From CALGFH01 sp036003705 (GTDB lineage Bacteria > Actinomycetota > CALGFH01): a DNA stretch of 64,000 nucleotides. A program made the position numbers and the translations under genes. This document shows, one piece after another, positions 8,587 to 18,357 of the stretch; position 1 is the stretch's first letter, and the number at the start of each line of letters is the position of its first letter. The stretch lies in contig DASYSE010000105.1 in NCBI GenBank assembly GCA_036003705.1, positions 1 through 64,000 on the forward strand, in the 5' to 3' direction. The notes beneath the pieces were generated by a model, which saw nothing but the letters and a program-made list of their open reading frames with translations, ran no database searches and had not been told where the DNA came from.

Positions 8587-9634
8587 GACCTCCCGCCATG
8601 CAGGCATTCTCGGCGCCTCCGGCTACGCCGGCGCCGAGCTGCTGCGACTGCTCGCCCGCCATCCGGGGCTCGAGGTCGCCTGGGCCGCCGGCGACCAGGC
8701 GGCCGGCCAGCCGCTGGTCTCCCGCTATCCGGGGCTCCGCGCCGCCTACGGCGAGCTTGCCTACTGCTCGGTCGATGAGGGTCTGGAAAAGGGCGCCGAC
8801 GTGCTGTTCCTGGCCCTGCCGCACGGCCGGGCGGCGGAGGTCGCCCCCCGGGCACTGGCCGCCGCCGGACTGGTGGTCGACCTGTCGGCCGACTTCCGGC
8901 TGCGCGACCCCGGCGCCTATCCCGTCTGGTACGGCGCCGAGCACCCGCTCCCGGAGCAGCTCGACAGGTGGCCCTACGGCCTGCCCGAGCTGCACCGGGA
9001 CGAGCTGCGCGGGACCAGCCGGGTGGCCGTGCCCGGCTGCTACCCCACTGCCGCCCTGCTCGCGCTGGCCCCGCTGGTCGCCGCCGGGCTGGTCGCCACC
9101 GACGGGATCGTGGTCGACGCCAAGTCGGGGCTGTCGGGCGCCGGCCGCTCGCTGGTCGACGGCAACCTGTTCGTCCAGGCCAACGAGAACGTCGCCCCCT
9201 ACAAGGTGGGGAGCCACCGGCACACCCCCGAGATCGAGCAGGAGCTGGCCCTTGCCGCCGGGACCCAGGTGACCGTGACCTTCACCCCCCACCTGGTGCC
9301 GGCCACCCGGGGCATCCTCGCGACCTGCTACGCCACCCTGGCTCCCTCGGCCGGCGACGAGGAGCTGGCCGCCTGCTACCGCGGTGCCTACCAGGCCGAG
9401 CCGTTCGTCGACCTGCTCCTGCCCTCGACGGGCTGGCCAGCCACCCATGCGGTCGCCACCACCAACCGGGTGCAGGTGGCGGCCGCGGCCGACCGGCGGA
9501 CCGGGCGGGTGGTGGCCGCGGCCGCCATCGACAACCTCGTCAAGGGCGCCGCCGGCCAGGCCGTGCAGTGCGCCAACCTCGCCCTCGGCCTGCCGGAGAC
9601 GGCCGGCCTCGACCTCGTCCCGCCCGCACCGTGA
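8585..9634 (+). CDS. argC: N-acetyl-gamma-glutamyl-phosphate reductase ArgC
   Basis: Reduces N-acetylglutamyl phosphate to the semialdehyde with NADPH. The 349-aa protein has the Rossmann start AGILGASGYAGAELLRLL and the catalytic Cys in VAVPGCYPTAALLAL. The ATG at 8585 has no Shine-Dalgarno and a very short predicted leader. It is the first gene of a tightly packed cluster (argC-J-B-D-R-G-H). Its TGA overlaps the GTG of argJ as GTGA, indicating translational coupling. Confidence 0.96.
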   Translation: MTSRHAGILGASGYAGAELLRLLARHPGLEVAWAAGDQAAGQPLVSRYPGLRAAYGELAYCSVDEGLEKGADVLFLALPHGRAAEVAPRALAAAGLVVDLSADFRLRDPGAYPVWYGAEHPLPEQLDRWPYGLPELHRDELRGTSRVAVPGCYPTAALLALAPLVAAGLVATDGIVVDAKSGLSGAGRSLVDGNLFVQANENVAPYKVGSHRHTPEIEQELALAAGTQVTVTFTPHLVPATRGILATCYATLAPSAGDEELAACYRGAYQAEPFVDLLLPSTGWPATHAVATTNRVQVAAAADRRTGRVVAAAAIDNLVKGAAGQAVQCANLALGLPETAGLDLVPPAP

Positions 9635-10986
9635 GCGGCTCGGTCCGGGTCGACCGGCGCCTCGGGGTCACCGCCGCCGCCGGCTTCGGCGCGGCCGGGG
9701 TCCACTGCGGACTCAAGCCGCCGGCCACGCCCGACCTGGCTCTGGTCGTCGGCGACCCGGGCACGGTCGCGGCCGGGGTGTTCACCACCAACCAGGTGGT
9801 GGCCGCACCGGTGGTCTGGTCGCGGGACCGCCTCGCCGCGTCGGCCGACGCCCGAGTGGTCGTGCTCAACTCGGGCAACGCCAACGCCTGCACCGGGCCG
9901 GCCGGCGACGCGGCCGTCCTGGCCACCGTCGAGCGGGCCGCCGCCGAGCTCGGCTGCCGGCCCGACCAGGTGCTGGTCTGCTCGACCGGGGTGATCGGGG
10001 TGCCGCTGGACATCGCCAGGGTCACCGACGGGGTGGCCAAGGCCGCGATCAGCCTGGACCGCTCGGGCGGCCAGGCCGCCGCCGAGGCCATCCGCACCAC
10101 CGACACGGTGGCCAAGCAGGCAGGTACCCGCGTGGCCGGCGGCGCCACCGTCGCCGGCATGGCCAAGGGCGCGGCGATGCTCGCCCCAGCGCTCGCCCTC
10201 GCCGGGGTGGCCCGCCTGGCGTCTCGTCCTTCCTCCGAGGACCACAGTCGGGCGGACAGCGACCCCCGGCGGGCAGACCTCGCTGCTCCTGCGGCGGGGA
10301 CGGGGGAGCTGCCGCAGGCGACCATGCTGGCGGTGCTGACCACCGACGCGGTCGCCGAGCCGCAGACGCTGCGGGCCGCCCTGGCCGCGGCGACCACGAC
10401 CACCTTCAACCGGATCACCGTCGACGGCGCCCAGTCCACCAACGACACCGTGCTGCTGCTCGCCTCCGGCGCCTCGGGGACCCGGCCCGACCCCGGCGAC
10501 CTGGCCGCCGCCGTCCATGCGGTCTGCCACGACCTGGCCGGCCAGATGCTGGCCGACGCCGAGGGCGGGACCAAGGTGGTCAGCGTGCAGGTCGGCGGGG
10601 CCGACGGCGTCCAGCAGGCCCTCGACGTCGCCCGCCGGATCGCCGACAGCCCCCTGGTCAAGGCGGCCGTCTACGGCGGGGACCCCAACTGGGGCCGGGT
10701 GCTGCAGGCTGCCGGCACCGCCGGGGTCGGTTTCGACCCTGGCGCGGTCCGTCTGGAGGTGGCGGGAGGACCGGGCGCCGCCGGCATCGAGCCACCGGCC
10801 GGGCCGCCGGAGCGGGTCCTGCTGGTCAGCCTGGGCCGCCCAACGGGCGCCGACGCCAGCGCAGCGATGAGCGGCCGCGAGGTCGAGTTCCGGCTCCACC
10901 TGGGTGGGGGCGGCCCCTGGGCCGAGGTCAGGACCAGCGACCTGACCCCCGAGTACGTCCGCCTCAACTCGGAGTACACCACGTGA
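9631..10986 (+). CDS. argJ: Glutamate N-acetyltransferase ArgJ with an insertion before the autocleavage site
   Basis: ArgJ moves the acetyl group from N-acetylornithine to glutamate, and bifunctional forms also use acetyl-CoA. The precursor cuts itself before a Thr in an A-T-M-L motif, giving alpha and beta chains. Here the 451-aa product has KGAAMLAPALAL, where the family usually runs straight from K-G-x-G-M-I-A-P into ATML. About 40 Arg/Ser/Ala-rich residues (nt about 10200-10317) intervene before QATMLAVLTTDA. The insertion keeps frame and has no secondary structure I recognise. No separate argA is visible, so this copy may have to supply acetylglutamate itself. The GTG start overlaps argC by 4 nt. 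Confidence 0.93.
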   Translation: MSGSVRVDRRLGVTAAAGFGAAGVHCGLKPPATPDLALVVGDPGTVAAGVFTTNQVVAAPVVWSRDRLAASADARVVVLNSGNANACTGPAGDAAVLATVERAAAELGCRPDQVLVCSTGVIGVPLDIARVTDGVAKAAISLDRSGGQAAAEAIRTTDTVAKQAGTRVAGGATVAGMAKGAAMLAPALALAGVARLASRPSSEDHSRADSDPRRADLAAPAAGTGELPQATMLAVLTTDAVAEPQTLRAALAAATTTTFNRITVDGAQSTNDTVLLLASGASGTRPDPGDLAAAVHAVCHDLAGQMLADAEGGTKVVSVQVGGADGVQQALDVARRIADSPLVKAAVYGGDPNWGRVLQAAGTAGVGFDPGAVRLEVAGGPGAAGIEPPAGPPERVLLVSLGRPTGADASAAMSGREVEFRLHLGGGGPWAEVRTSDLTPEYVRLNSEYTT

Positions 10987-11029
10987 CGAAGGCCCAGCCG
11001 GCGACGGGTCCGGTCCAGCAACGTCCGAT

Positions 11030-11155
11030 CGGGCCGGGGAGCCCCCGGAGGGGTTCGGGGAACCCCCGGAGGGATCCGGGGAACCCCCGGACGGGTCCGG
11101 GGAACCCCCGGAGGGGTTCGGGGAATCCCCGGACGGGTTCGGGGAATCCCGGGGG
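11030..11155 (+). repeat. Tandem array of 21-bp palindromic repeats, argJ-argB spacer
   Basis: Five clear 21-bp units (11051-11155) plus one degenerate unit (11030-11050) follow one another without spacers. Each reads GGGTTCGGGGAAC-CCCCGGA with small changes (GGATCC, GGGTCC, GAATCC). Several units, with the flanking G, fold into GGGGTTC-GGG-GAACCCC. The array fills most of the 178-bp gap between argJ and argB and stops just before the argB initiation region. Confidence 0.85.
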
Positions 11156-11164
11156 GGTGTCCCG

Positions 11165-12145
11165 GTGAAGACGGCTCCCACCATGGACGACCTGCAGGCC
11201 AAGGCGGCCGCGGTCCACGAGGCCCTGCCGTGGATCAAGCGGCTGTCCGGTTCCACGGTGGTGGTCAAGTATGGCGGGGCGGCCATGGGCACGGCCGGCT
11301 TCGACGCCTTCGTCGACGACGTGGTGCTGCTGCGCTACGTGGGCCTCGACATGATCGTGGTCCACGGCGGCGGTCCCGAGGTCAGCCAGCTGATGGCGCG
11401 GTTCGGCAAGGAGCCGGTGTTCGTCGACGGCCACCGGGTCACCGACGCCGAGACCATGGACCTGGCCCGGATGGTGCTGGTCGGGCGGGTCAACAAGACC
11501 CTGGTGGGAAGGATCAACACCCACGGCCGGCTGGCCGTCGGGCTCTCCGGCGAGGACGGCCTGCTGCTGGTCGCCCGGCCACGGGTCGACCCGGGCGGGC
11601 GCGACCTCGGCTTCGTCGGCGACGTCGAGGCGGTCGACCCGACCGCGCTGCGCGCCCTGACCGACAAGGGCCTGGTCCCGGTGGTGGCGACAGTGGCCGC
11701 CGGGCCGGGCGGCCAGCCCTACAACGTCAACGCCGACGCCGCCGCCGGGTCCCTGGCCGCCGCCCTCGGCGCCGAGAAGCTGGTCTACCTGACCGACGTC
11801 GAGGGGCTGTACGCCGACCTGGCCGACCCGGACTCGCTGCTCCCGCAGCTCAGCGTGGCCGAGGCCGAGGCGATGCTGGCCGGCGGCCACCTGTCGGCCG
11901 GCATGGTGCCCAAGCTCACCGGCATCGTGACCGCCCTGCGCGGCGGCGTGCGCCGAGCCCACATCCTCGACGGGCGCCGCGAGCACGCCCTGCTGCTGGA
12001 GCTGTTCACCGACACCGGCGTCGGGACCATGGTGCATCCGGAGGGGTTCGGGGAACCCCAGGGGGGTGCCACGATCGATCGGCCGGAGGGGTTCGGGGAA
12101 CCCCAGGGGGGTGCCACGATCGATCGGGAGGAGGTGGAGCAATGA
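11165..12145 (+). CDS. argB: Acetylglutamate kinase ArgB with repeat-encoded C-terminal tail
   Basis: Phosphorylates N-acetylglutamate, the usual arginine-inhibited step. The amino-acid kinase fold is clear: VVVKYGGAAMG near residue 37, VVHGGGPEV, NVNADAAAG and AGMVPKL. The family normally ends close to FTDTGVGTMV; here 36 more residues follow, made of two exact copies of PEGFGEPQGGATIDR and then EEVEQ. This tail is encoded by a 45-bp duplication that shares its hairpin core with the array upstream of the gene. GTG 11165 is preferred because of the upstream GGGGGGTG; ATG 11183 is an alternative. The TGA overlaps argD as ATGA. Confidence 0.95.
   Translation: MKTAPTMDDLQAKAAAVHEALPWIKRLSGSTVVVKYGGAAMGTAGFDAFVDDVVLLRYVGLDMIVVHGGGPEVSQLMARFGKEPVFVDGHRVTDAETMDLARMVLVGRVNKTLVGRINTHGRLAVGLSGEDGLLLVARPRVDPGGRDLGFVGDVEAVDPTALRALTDKGLVPVVATVAAGPGGQPYNVNADAAAGSLAAALGAEKLVYLTDVEGLYADLADPDSLLPQLSVAEAEAMLAGGHLSAGMVPKLTGIVTALRGGVRRAHILDGRREHALLLELFTDTGVGTMVHPEGFGEPQGGATIDRPEGFGEPQGGATIDREEVEQ
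12038..12127 (+). repeat. Perfect 45-bp tandem duplication at the 3' end of argB
   Basis: Units 12038-12082 and 12083-12127 are identical. Each holds the GGGGTTC-GGG-GAACCCC palindrome of the 11030-11155 array followed by GGGGGGTGCCACGATCGATC. The length is 15 codons, so argB stays open. Confidence 0.9.
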
Positions 12146-13398
12146 GCCTGCCGGAGCGGGAGTCGGCCGTGCTCTGGCCGACCTACCTGCGGCCCCAGGT
12201 GGAGTTCGTGCGCGGCCAGGGGGTCCACCTGTGGGACGCGCGCGGCCGCGAGTACCTGGACTTCCTGGGCGGGATCGCGGTGGTCGCCGCCGGCCACGCC
12301 CACCCCAGGGTGGTGGAGGCGGTGGCAGCGCAGCTCGCCACCCTCGGTCACACCTCCAACCTCTACTTCACCGGGCCGCAGGTGGAGCTGGCCGAGCGCC
12401 TGGTCGGCCATTTCGGCGGCGACGCCAAGGTGTTCCTCTCCAACTCGGGCGCCGAGGCCAACGAGGCCGCCATCAAGGTGGCCAGGCGCTGGGGCCGGGA
12501 CCGCCGGGGCGAACAGGCCACCGGCATCATCGCCACCCTGGGCGGCTTCCACGGCCGCACCCTGGCCACCCTGGCCGCCACGGGCAAGCCGGCCATGCAC
12601 GTCCCGTTCCAGCCGATGCCCGCCGGCTTCTCCCACGTGCCCTTCGGGGACGCCACCGCCCTGCGCGAGGCCATCGGGCCGGACACGGCGGCGGTGCTGG
12701 TCGAGCCCATCCAGGGCGAGGCCGGCATCCGGGTCCCGCCCCCCGGCTACCTGAAGGCGGTCAGGGAGCTCACCGCCGAGGCCGGCGTGCTGCTGATCGT
12801 GGACGAGATCCAGTCCGGCATGGGCCGCACCGGCCGCTTCTTCGCCCACCAGCACGACGACATCCGACCCGACGTGGTCACCATGGCCAAGGCCCTCGGC
12901 TCCGGCTACCCGATCGGCGCCACCATCGCCAGGACCGAGGTCGCCGACGTCATGCAGCGCGGCGACCACGGCACCACCTTCGGCGGCAACCCGGTCGCCT
13001 GCACGGCCGCACTCGCCACCCTCGACGTCATCGAGCCGCTGCTCGGCGGCCACGTCGACAAGGTCTCGACCCGCCTGGCCGACGGCCTGCACGAGCTGCG
13101 AGGCCGCCTGGTCGGCCGGTCCACCTGGGCACCTCCGCGGGACGACGACCCGGCCGAGGAGCTGCGCGGCGCCGAGGTGCGCGGGGCCGGGCTGTGGTTC
13201 GCGCTCGACCTCGGCCAGGACGCCCCGGCCGGCGCCAAGCAGGCCGCCCTGGCCGCCCTCGGCCGCGGGCTGGTCGTCAACCCGGTCACCGACACAGCCC
13301 TGCGTCTGGCCCCACCCCTGGTCGTCGGCGAGGAGGAGATCGACGAGGGACTGGCCAGGCTGGCCGCGGCCCTCGAGGAGGCGGGCCTGTGCCGCTGA
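12142..13398 (+). CDS. argD: Acetylornithine aminotransferase ArgD
   Basis: Class III PLP aminotransferase making N-acetylornithine; it may also act as succinyldiaminopimelate aminotransferase for lysine. The 418-aa protein has the usual landmarks: FLGGIAVVAAGHAHP, LSNSGAEANEAAIK, GGFHGRT, VDEIQSGMGRTG, the PLP lysine in TMAKALGSGYPIGA, and GTTFGGNP. ATG 12142 follows GGAGGAGGTGG. In most actinobacterial clusters argF comes next; here argD runs into argR with a 10-nt overlap. Confidence 0.96.
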   Translation: MSLPERESAVLWPTYLRPQVEFVRGQGVHLWDARGREYLDFLGGIAVVAAGHAHPRVVEAVAAQLATLGHTSNLYFTGPQVELAERLVGHFGGDAKVFLSNSGAEANEAAIKVARRWGRDRRGEQATGIIATLGGFHGRTLATLAATGKPAMHVPFQPMPAGFSHVPFGDATALREAIGPDTAAVLVEPIQGEAGIRVPPPGYLKAVRELTAEAGVLLIVDEIQSGMGRTGRFFAHQHDDIRPDVVTMAKALGSGYPIGATIARTEVADVMQRGDHGTTFGGNPVACTAALATLDVIEPLLGGHVDKVSTRLADGLHELRGRLVGRSTWAPPRDDDPAEELRGAEVRGAGLWFALDLGQDAPAGAKQAALAALGRGLVVNPVTDTALRLAPPLVVGEEEIDEGLARLAAALEEAGLCR

Positions 13399-13892
13399 AG
13401 GCCGACCGCCAGCGGGCGCTGGCCACGCTGCTGCGGACCAGGCAGGTCTCCAGCCAGGCGCGGATCCTGGAGCATCTGCGCGTCCAGGGCTTCGACGCCA
13501 CCCAGGCCACCGTCTCCCGCGACCTGGACGACCTGGGCGCGGTCAAGGTCTGGGGGCCGGACAGCCGGCTGGTCTACGCCCTGCCCGAGCCGGAGCGCGG
13601 GCAGGGCGCCGACCACGACGAGGTCCGCCGCATGCTCGGCGCGTCAGTGCTGGCGATCGTGCCAAGCGGCAACCTGGTCGTGCTCCGCACGCCGCCGGGT
13701 CACGCGGGAGCGCTCGCCTCCACCCTCGACCGGGCCCGCCTGGCCGGGGTCGCCGGCACCGTCGCCGGCGACGACACCGTCCTGGTGATCTGCGCCGAGC
13801 GCACCCCCGGCCGGGCCATGGCCCGCCAGCTCGCCACCCTCGCGGTCGAACCACCAGCCCTGTCGGAAACCTACCGAGGAGCGTCCGCATGA
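13389..13892 (+). CDS. argR: Arginine repressor ArgR
   Basis: Arginine-responsive hexameric repressor. The 167-aa protein has an N-terminal winged helix (RQRALATLLRTRQVSSQARI, then GFDATQATVSRDLDDLGAVK). Its C-terminal oligomerisation and arginine-binding domain includes TPPGHAGALAS and GTVAGDDTVLVI. The GTG start lies inside the end of argD. The likely operator is the pair of boxes at argC, giving feedback on the whole cluster. Confidence 0.94.
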   Translation: MPLKADRQRALATLLRTRQVSSQARILEHLRVQGFDATQATVSRDLDDLGAVKVWGPDSRLVYALPEPERGQGADHDEVRRMLGASVLAIVPSGNLVVLRTPPGHAGALASTLDRARLAGVAGTVAGDDTVLVICAERTPGRAMARQLATLAVEPPALSETYRGASA

Positions 13893-15095
13893 CCCGACCC
13901 ACCGCCACCGCCGACCTTGTCGTGCTCGCGTACTCGGGCGGGCTGGACACCACCGTGACGGTCCACCGGCTGGTCCACGAGCAGGGTCGCGCGGTGGTGG
14001 CCCTGCTGGCCGACGTCGGCCAGGGCGAGGACCTGCCGGGGCTGGCCGAGCGGGCGGTGGCGGCCGGGGCGCTGGACGCGGTGGTGGTGGATGCCCGCCA
14101 GCGCTTCGCGGCCGACTTCCTGGCCCCCGCGGTCCGGGCCAACGCCCTCTACGAGGGCCGCTATCCGCTGGTGTCGGCCCTGTCGCGGCCGCTGATCGCC
14201 CAGCTCCTGGTCGAGGAGGCGCGGCGCCGGGGCGCGGCGGCGGTGGCCCACGGCTGCACCGGCAAGGGCAACGACCAGGTACGGTTCGAGGTCAGCTGCG
14301 GCGCGCTCGCCCCCGACCTGGAGGTCCTGGCGCCGGTCAGGGACTCGGCCATGAGCCGCCCGGAGGCGATCGCCTACGCCGACAAGCACGGTCTCGACCT
14401 CGGCGGGATCACCGAGGCCAGGCCGTATTCGGTCGACCAGAACCTGTGGGGCCGCACCATCGAGGCCGGAGTGCTCGAGGACCCGTGGCTGGCCCCGCCC
14501 GAGGACGCCTTTGCCTGGACGGTCTCGCCGGCGGCCGCCGGCGGGTCGCGCGAGGTGGTGGTCGGGTTCGAGGCGGGCGTCCCGGTCGTCCTCGACGTCG
14601 AGGCGATCGGGCTGGCCGGGGTGGTGGCCGCGCTCAACCGGCTCGGGGGCGAGGCCGGGTTCGGGCGGGTCGACATGATGGAGAACCGGCGGGTCGGCAT
14701 CAAGAGCCGCGAGGTCTACGAGGTGCCGGGCGCCCTGGCCGTGATCGCCGCCCACCGCGACCTCGAGGACCTGACCCTCGACCGCGACGTGCTCCACGAG
14801 AAGGCGCGGCTGGAGATCCGCTACGCCGAGCTGGTCTACGACGGTCTCTGGTTCTCGCCGCTCAAGGCGGCCCTCGACGCGTTCGTCGCCGAGACCCAGC
14901 CGGCCGTCACCGGGGAGGTCCGCCTGGAGCTGTCGCCTGGCCGCTGCCAGGCCACCGGGCGCCGGGCCGAGCGGCCCCTGTACCGGCCCGACCTGGCCAC
15001 CTACGAGACCGGCGACGCCTTCGACCACGACGCCGGCCGCGGGTTCGTGGCCCTCTGGGGCCTGCCCGCCCGGACCTGGGCCCGGGTCCACGGGG

Positions 15096-15103
<8 letters not shown>
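13889..15103 (+). CDS. argG: Argininosuccinate synthase ArgG
   Basis: Condenses citrulline and aspartate with ATP. The 404-aa protein has the PP-loop LAYSGGLDTTV near its N-terminus, ADVGQGEDL, GCTGKGNDQVRFE and the conserved SVDQNLWGR. It starts inside the argR stop (ATGA) and overlaps the argH start by 8 nt. Confidence 0.97.
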
Positions 15104-16580
<1,477 letters not shown>

Positions 16581-16603
16581 GAGACCCCCTGCCGCAGTGC
16601 GGC

Positions 16604-16716
16604 TGTGGACCTGCGGTCCCCGGTGTAGACCTGCGGTCCCCGGTGTGACCTGCGGTCCCCGGTGTGGACCTGCGGCCCCGGTGTGGACCCGCGGTCCCCG
16701 CTGTGGACCCGCCCCC
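16604..16716. repeat. Tandem array of ~20-bp palindromic repeats after argH
   Basis: Six units, TGTGGACCTGCGGTCCCCGG with variants, follow one another without gaps; two are 19 bp and the last is cut short. Most units fold into a GGACC-TGC-GGTCC hairpin. The array lies between the convergent ends of argH and the gene ending at 16811, so it may serve as a bidirectional terminator. Confidence 0.85.
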
Positions 16717-16810
16717 TCGATACGTGATGAGCGGTTCCCTTCTGGCGGTGACGTGGCCGCTGGGGTCCGCCCCGCGACTGTCGACGCGACTCTCGACCGG
16801 AAACCGCCGT

Positions 16811-17647
16811 TCAGCGCATCGACTCGGCGATGCGCAGGGCCTCCGGCTTGGAGATCTCGCCCTCCAGACGCAGGGTCAGCTCGCCCCGCTGCCAGATCAG
16901 GGTGTTGCCGGCCAGTCGGGTCTGCTCCTCCCGGAAGGTGCCGCCGGCATCGCGGTAGGTGAAGAAGTGGGGCTCGCCGCTGAACCAGTAGCCGGGCTCA
17001 CCGGCGACCGTCACCTCCTCGACCAGCCCCATTCCGGTGACCTTCTTGATGAATTCCGGGGTCGGCTGGCCCCGGAACTGGGTGATGAGCAGGCCGACGT
17101 CGGTGAACCGGGAGGCGGGCAGGCCAGGCTGCGCCCGGTAGACCAGGTCCACCCGGCCGCCTTCGGGCACGGCCTGGTTGACGAACACGGCGCTCGGGCG
17201 CTGGAGGGCGCCGACGCGGGGAACCAGGACCGGGAAGGCGACCCGGCGCCGGGCCTCCTCGAGGGTGACCTGCTCGCCGAGCCCGAGGTCCAGGCGGTTG
17301 CTGGGCCGGGTGGTCGCGGTCGGCGGTGGCGGCTCCCCGATGCGGACCTCGACCCCGCGGAGCCCGAGCCGCCGGGCCACCGCCTCCCTGGTCCCCGGAG
17401 AGGCGACCAGCACGGCCGCCGCCAGCACGGCCGCGACCATCCCGGCCAGGGCCAGCCGCCGCCACCCGGGCAGGCGCAGCACGCCGGCCAGCCAGCCTCG
17501 CGGCCGCCGATCGGCCGGGGCGGTGGCCGGCGCCTCGCCCAGCCGGGCGGTCACGGCCGCGGCCAGGTCGGGGGTGGGCGGGAACTCCAGGGAGGCGCCG
17601 AGATCGGACAGCGCCCAATCCAGGTCGCCCAGCTCGCGCTGGCTCAT
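16811..17647 (-). CDS. Single-pass membrane protein, putative anti-sigma partner
   Basis: The 278-aa protein has an N-terminal cytoplasmic part of about 60 residues, one membrane helix (about 64-83, LALAGMVAAVLAAAVLVAS) and a larger outer domain. The outer part resembles the DUF4367 type found in sigma-factor partners. The N-terminal part lacks the H-x3-C-x2-C zinc motif of ZAS anti-sigma factors. Its start overlaps the stop of the ECF sigma gene (ATGA), so the two are translationally coupled, which is the main reason for the assignment. The outer domain may sense envelope stress; no ligand can be named. Confidence 0.65.
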   Translation of the reverse strand: MSQRELGDLDWALSDLGASLEFPPTPDLAAAVTARLGEAPATAPADRRPRGWLAGVLRLPGWRRLALAGMVAAVLAAAVLVASPGTREAVARRLGLRGVEVRIGEPPPPTATTRPSNRLDLGLGEQVTLEEARRRVAFPVLVPRVGALQRPSAVFVNQAVPEGGRVDLVYRAQPGLPASRFTDVGLLITQFRGQPTPEFIKKVTGMGLVEEVTVAGEPGYWFSGEPHFFTYRDAGGTFREEQTRLAGNTLIWQRGELTLRLEGEISKPEALRIAESMR

Positions 17648-18300
17648 CGCTCACCTCCCCGCAGCTTGGACGCGCGCAGCGGCCCGCCGCCCTGCTCGGC
17701 CAGGACCACCCGCAGGCGCTCGAGCGCCCGCGAGAGGCGCGACTTCACCGTGCCCGGCCGGCACCCGAGCGCGCTGGCCATCTCGGCCTCCGACAGCTCC
17801 AGGAAGTAGCGGCAGGTGATCACCTGCCGGTCGGCCTCGCCGAGGCGCCCGACGGCGGCCAGCAGCAGCCGTCGCTGCTCGATGGCCAGCGCCGCCGCCT
17901 CGGGGGACGGGGCCGCGTCCCCCGAGGGGCGGTCCTCGGCGACCCGCAGCGCGAGGTCGTCCTGGCGCCGGCCGGTGCGGCGGCGGTTGCGGGCCTCGTT
18001 GGCCACGATGGCCAGCAGCCACGGCCGGAACGGGGCCCCGGTCCTGAACCGCGAAAGCGCGTACCAGGCCTTCACGAACCCCTCCTGGGCGGCGTCCTCG
18101 GCGTCGGCCGTCCTTCCCGCGATCACGTACGCCGTGCGGAAGGCGAGGTCCTGGTAGCGCCGTACCAACGCCTCATAGGCACGCGCATCACCCCCTCGTG
18201 CCTGCTCGACGAGCTCCTGGTCGTCCAGTGGTCGGCCCTCCACGGACTCGGTCTCACCCATCGATACACCATCGACCGCCGATCGGTTCCGGCCTCCCAT
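17644..18300 (-). CDS. ECF-family RNA polymerase sigma factor
   Basis: The 218-aa protein has only regions 2 and 4. Region 2 runs from QARGGDARAYEALVRRYQ through DAEDAAQEGFVKAWYALSRF to PWLLAIVANEARNRRR. Region 4 has LGEADRQVITCRYFLELSEA and GCRPGTVKSRLSRALERL. It is followed without a gap by its probable membrane partner. The start is uncertain: ATG 18300 or ATG 18261; neither has a well-placed Shine-Dalgarno, and the later start still keeps all of region 2. Confidence 0.92.
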   Translation of the reverse strand: MGGRNRSAVDGVSMGETESVEGRPLDDQELVEQARGGDARAYEALVRRYQDLAFRTAYVIAGRTADAEDAAQEGFVKAWYALSRFRTGAPFRPWLLAIVANEARNRRRTGRRQDDLALRVAEDRPSGDAAPSPEAAALAIEQRRLLLAAVGRLGEADRQVITCRYFLELSEAEMASALGCRPGTVKSRLSRALERLRVVLAEQGGGPLRASKLRGGER

Positions 18301-18357
18301 GCGATCGTGGTCTCTAGCCTCCCCTGACGGGCGGCCACCCAGCCACCGGAGCAGCGG

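Noticed and set aside
11030..11155. Possible CRISPR array
   Set aside because: Units follow without spacers and are internally palindromic; no cas gene is present.
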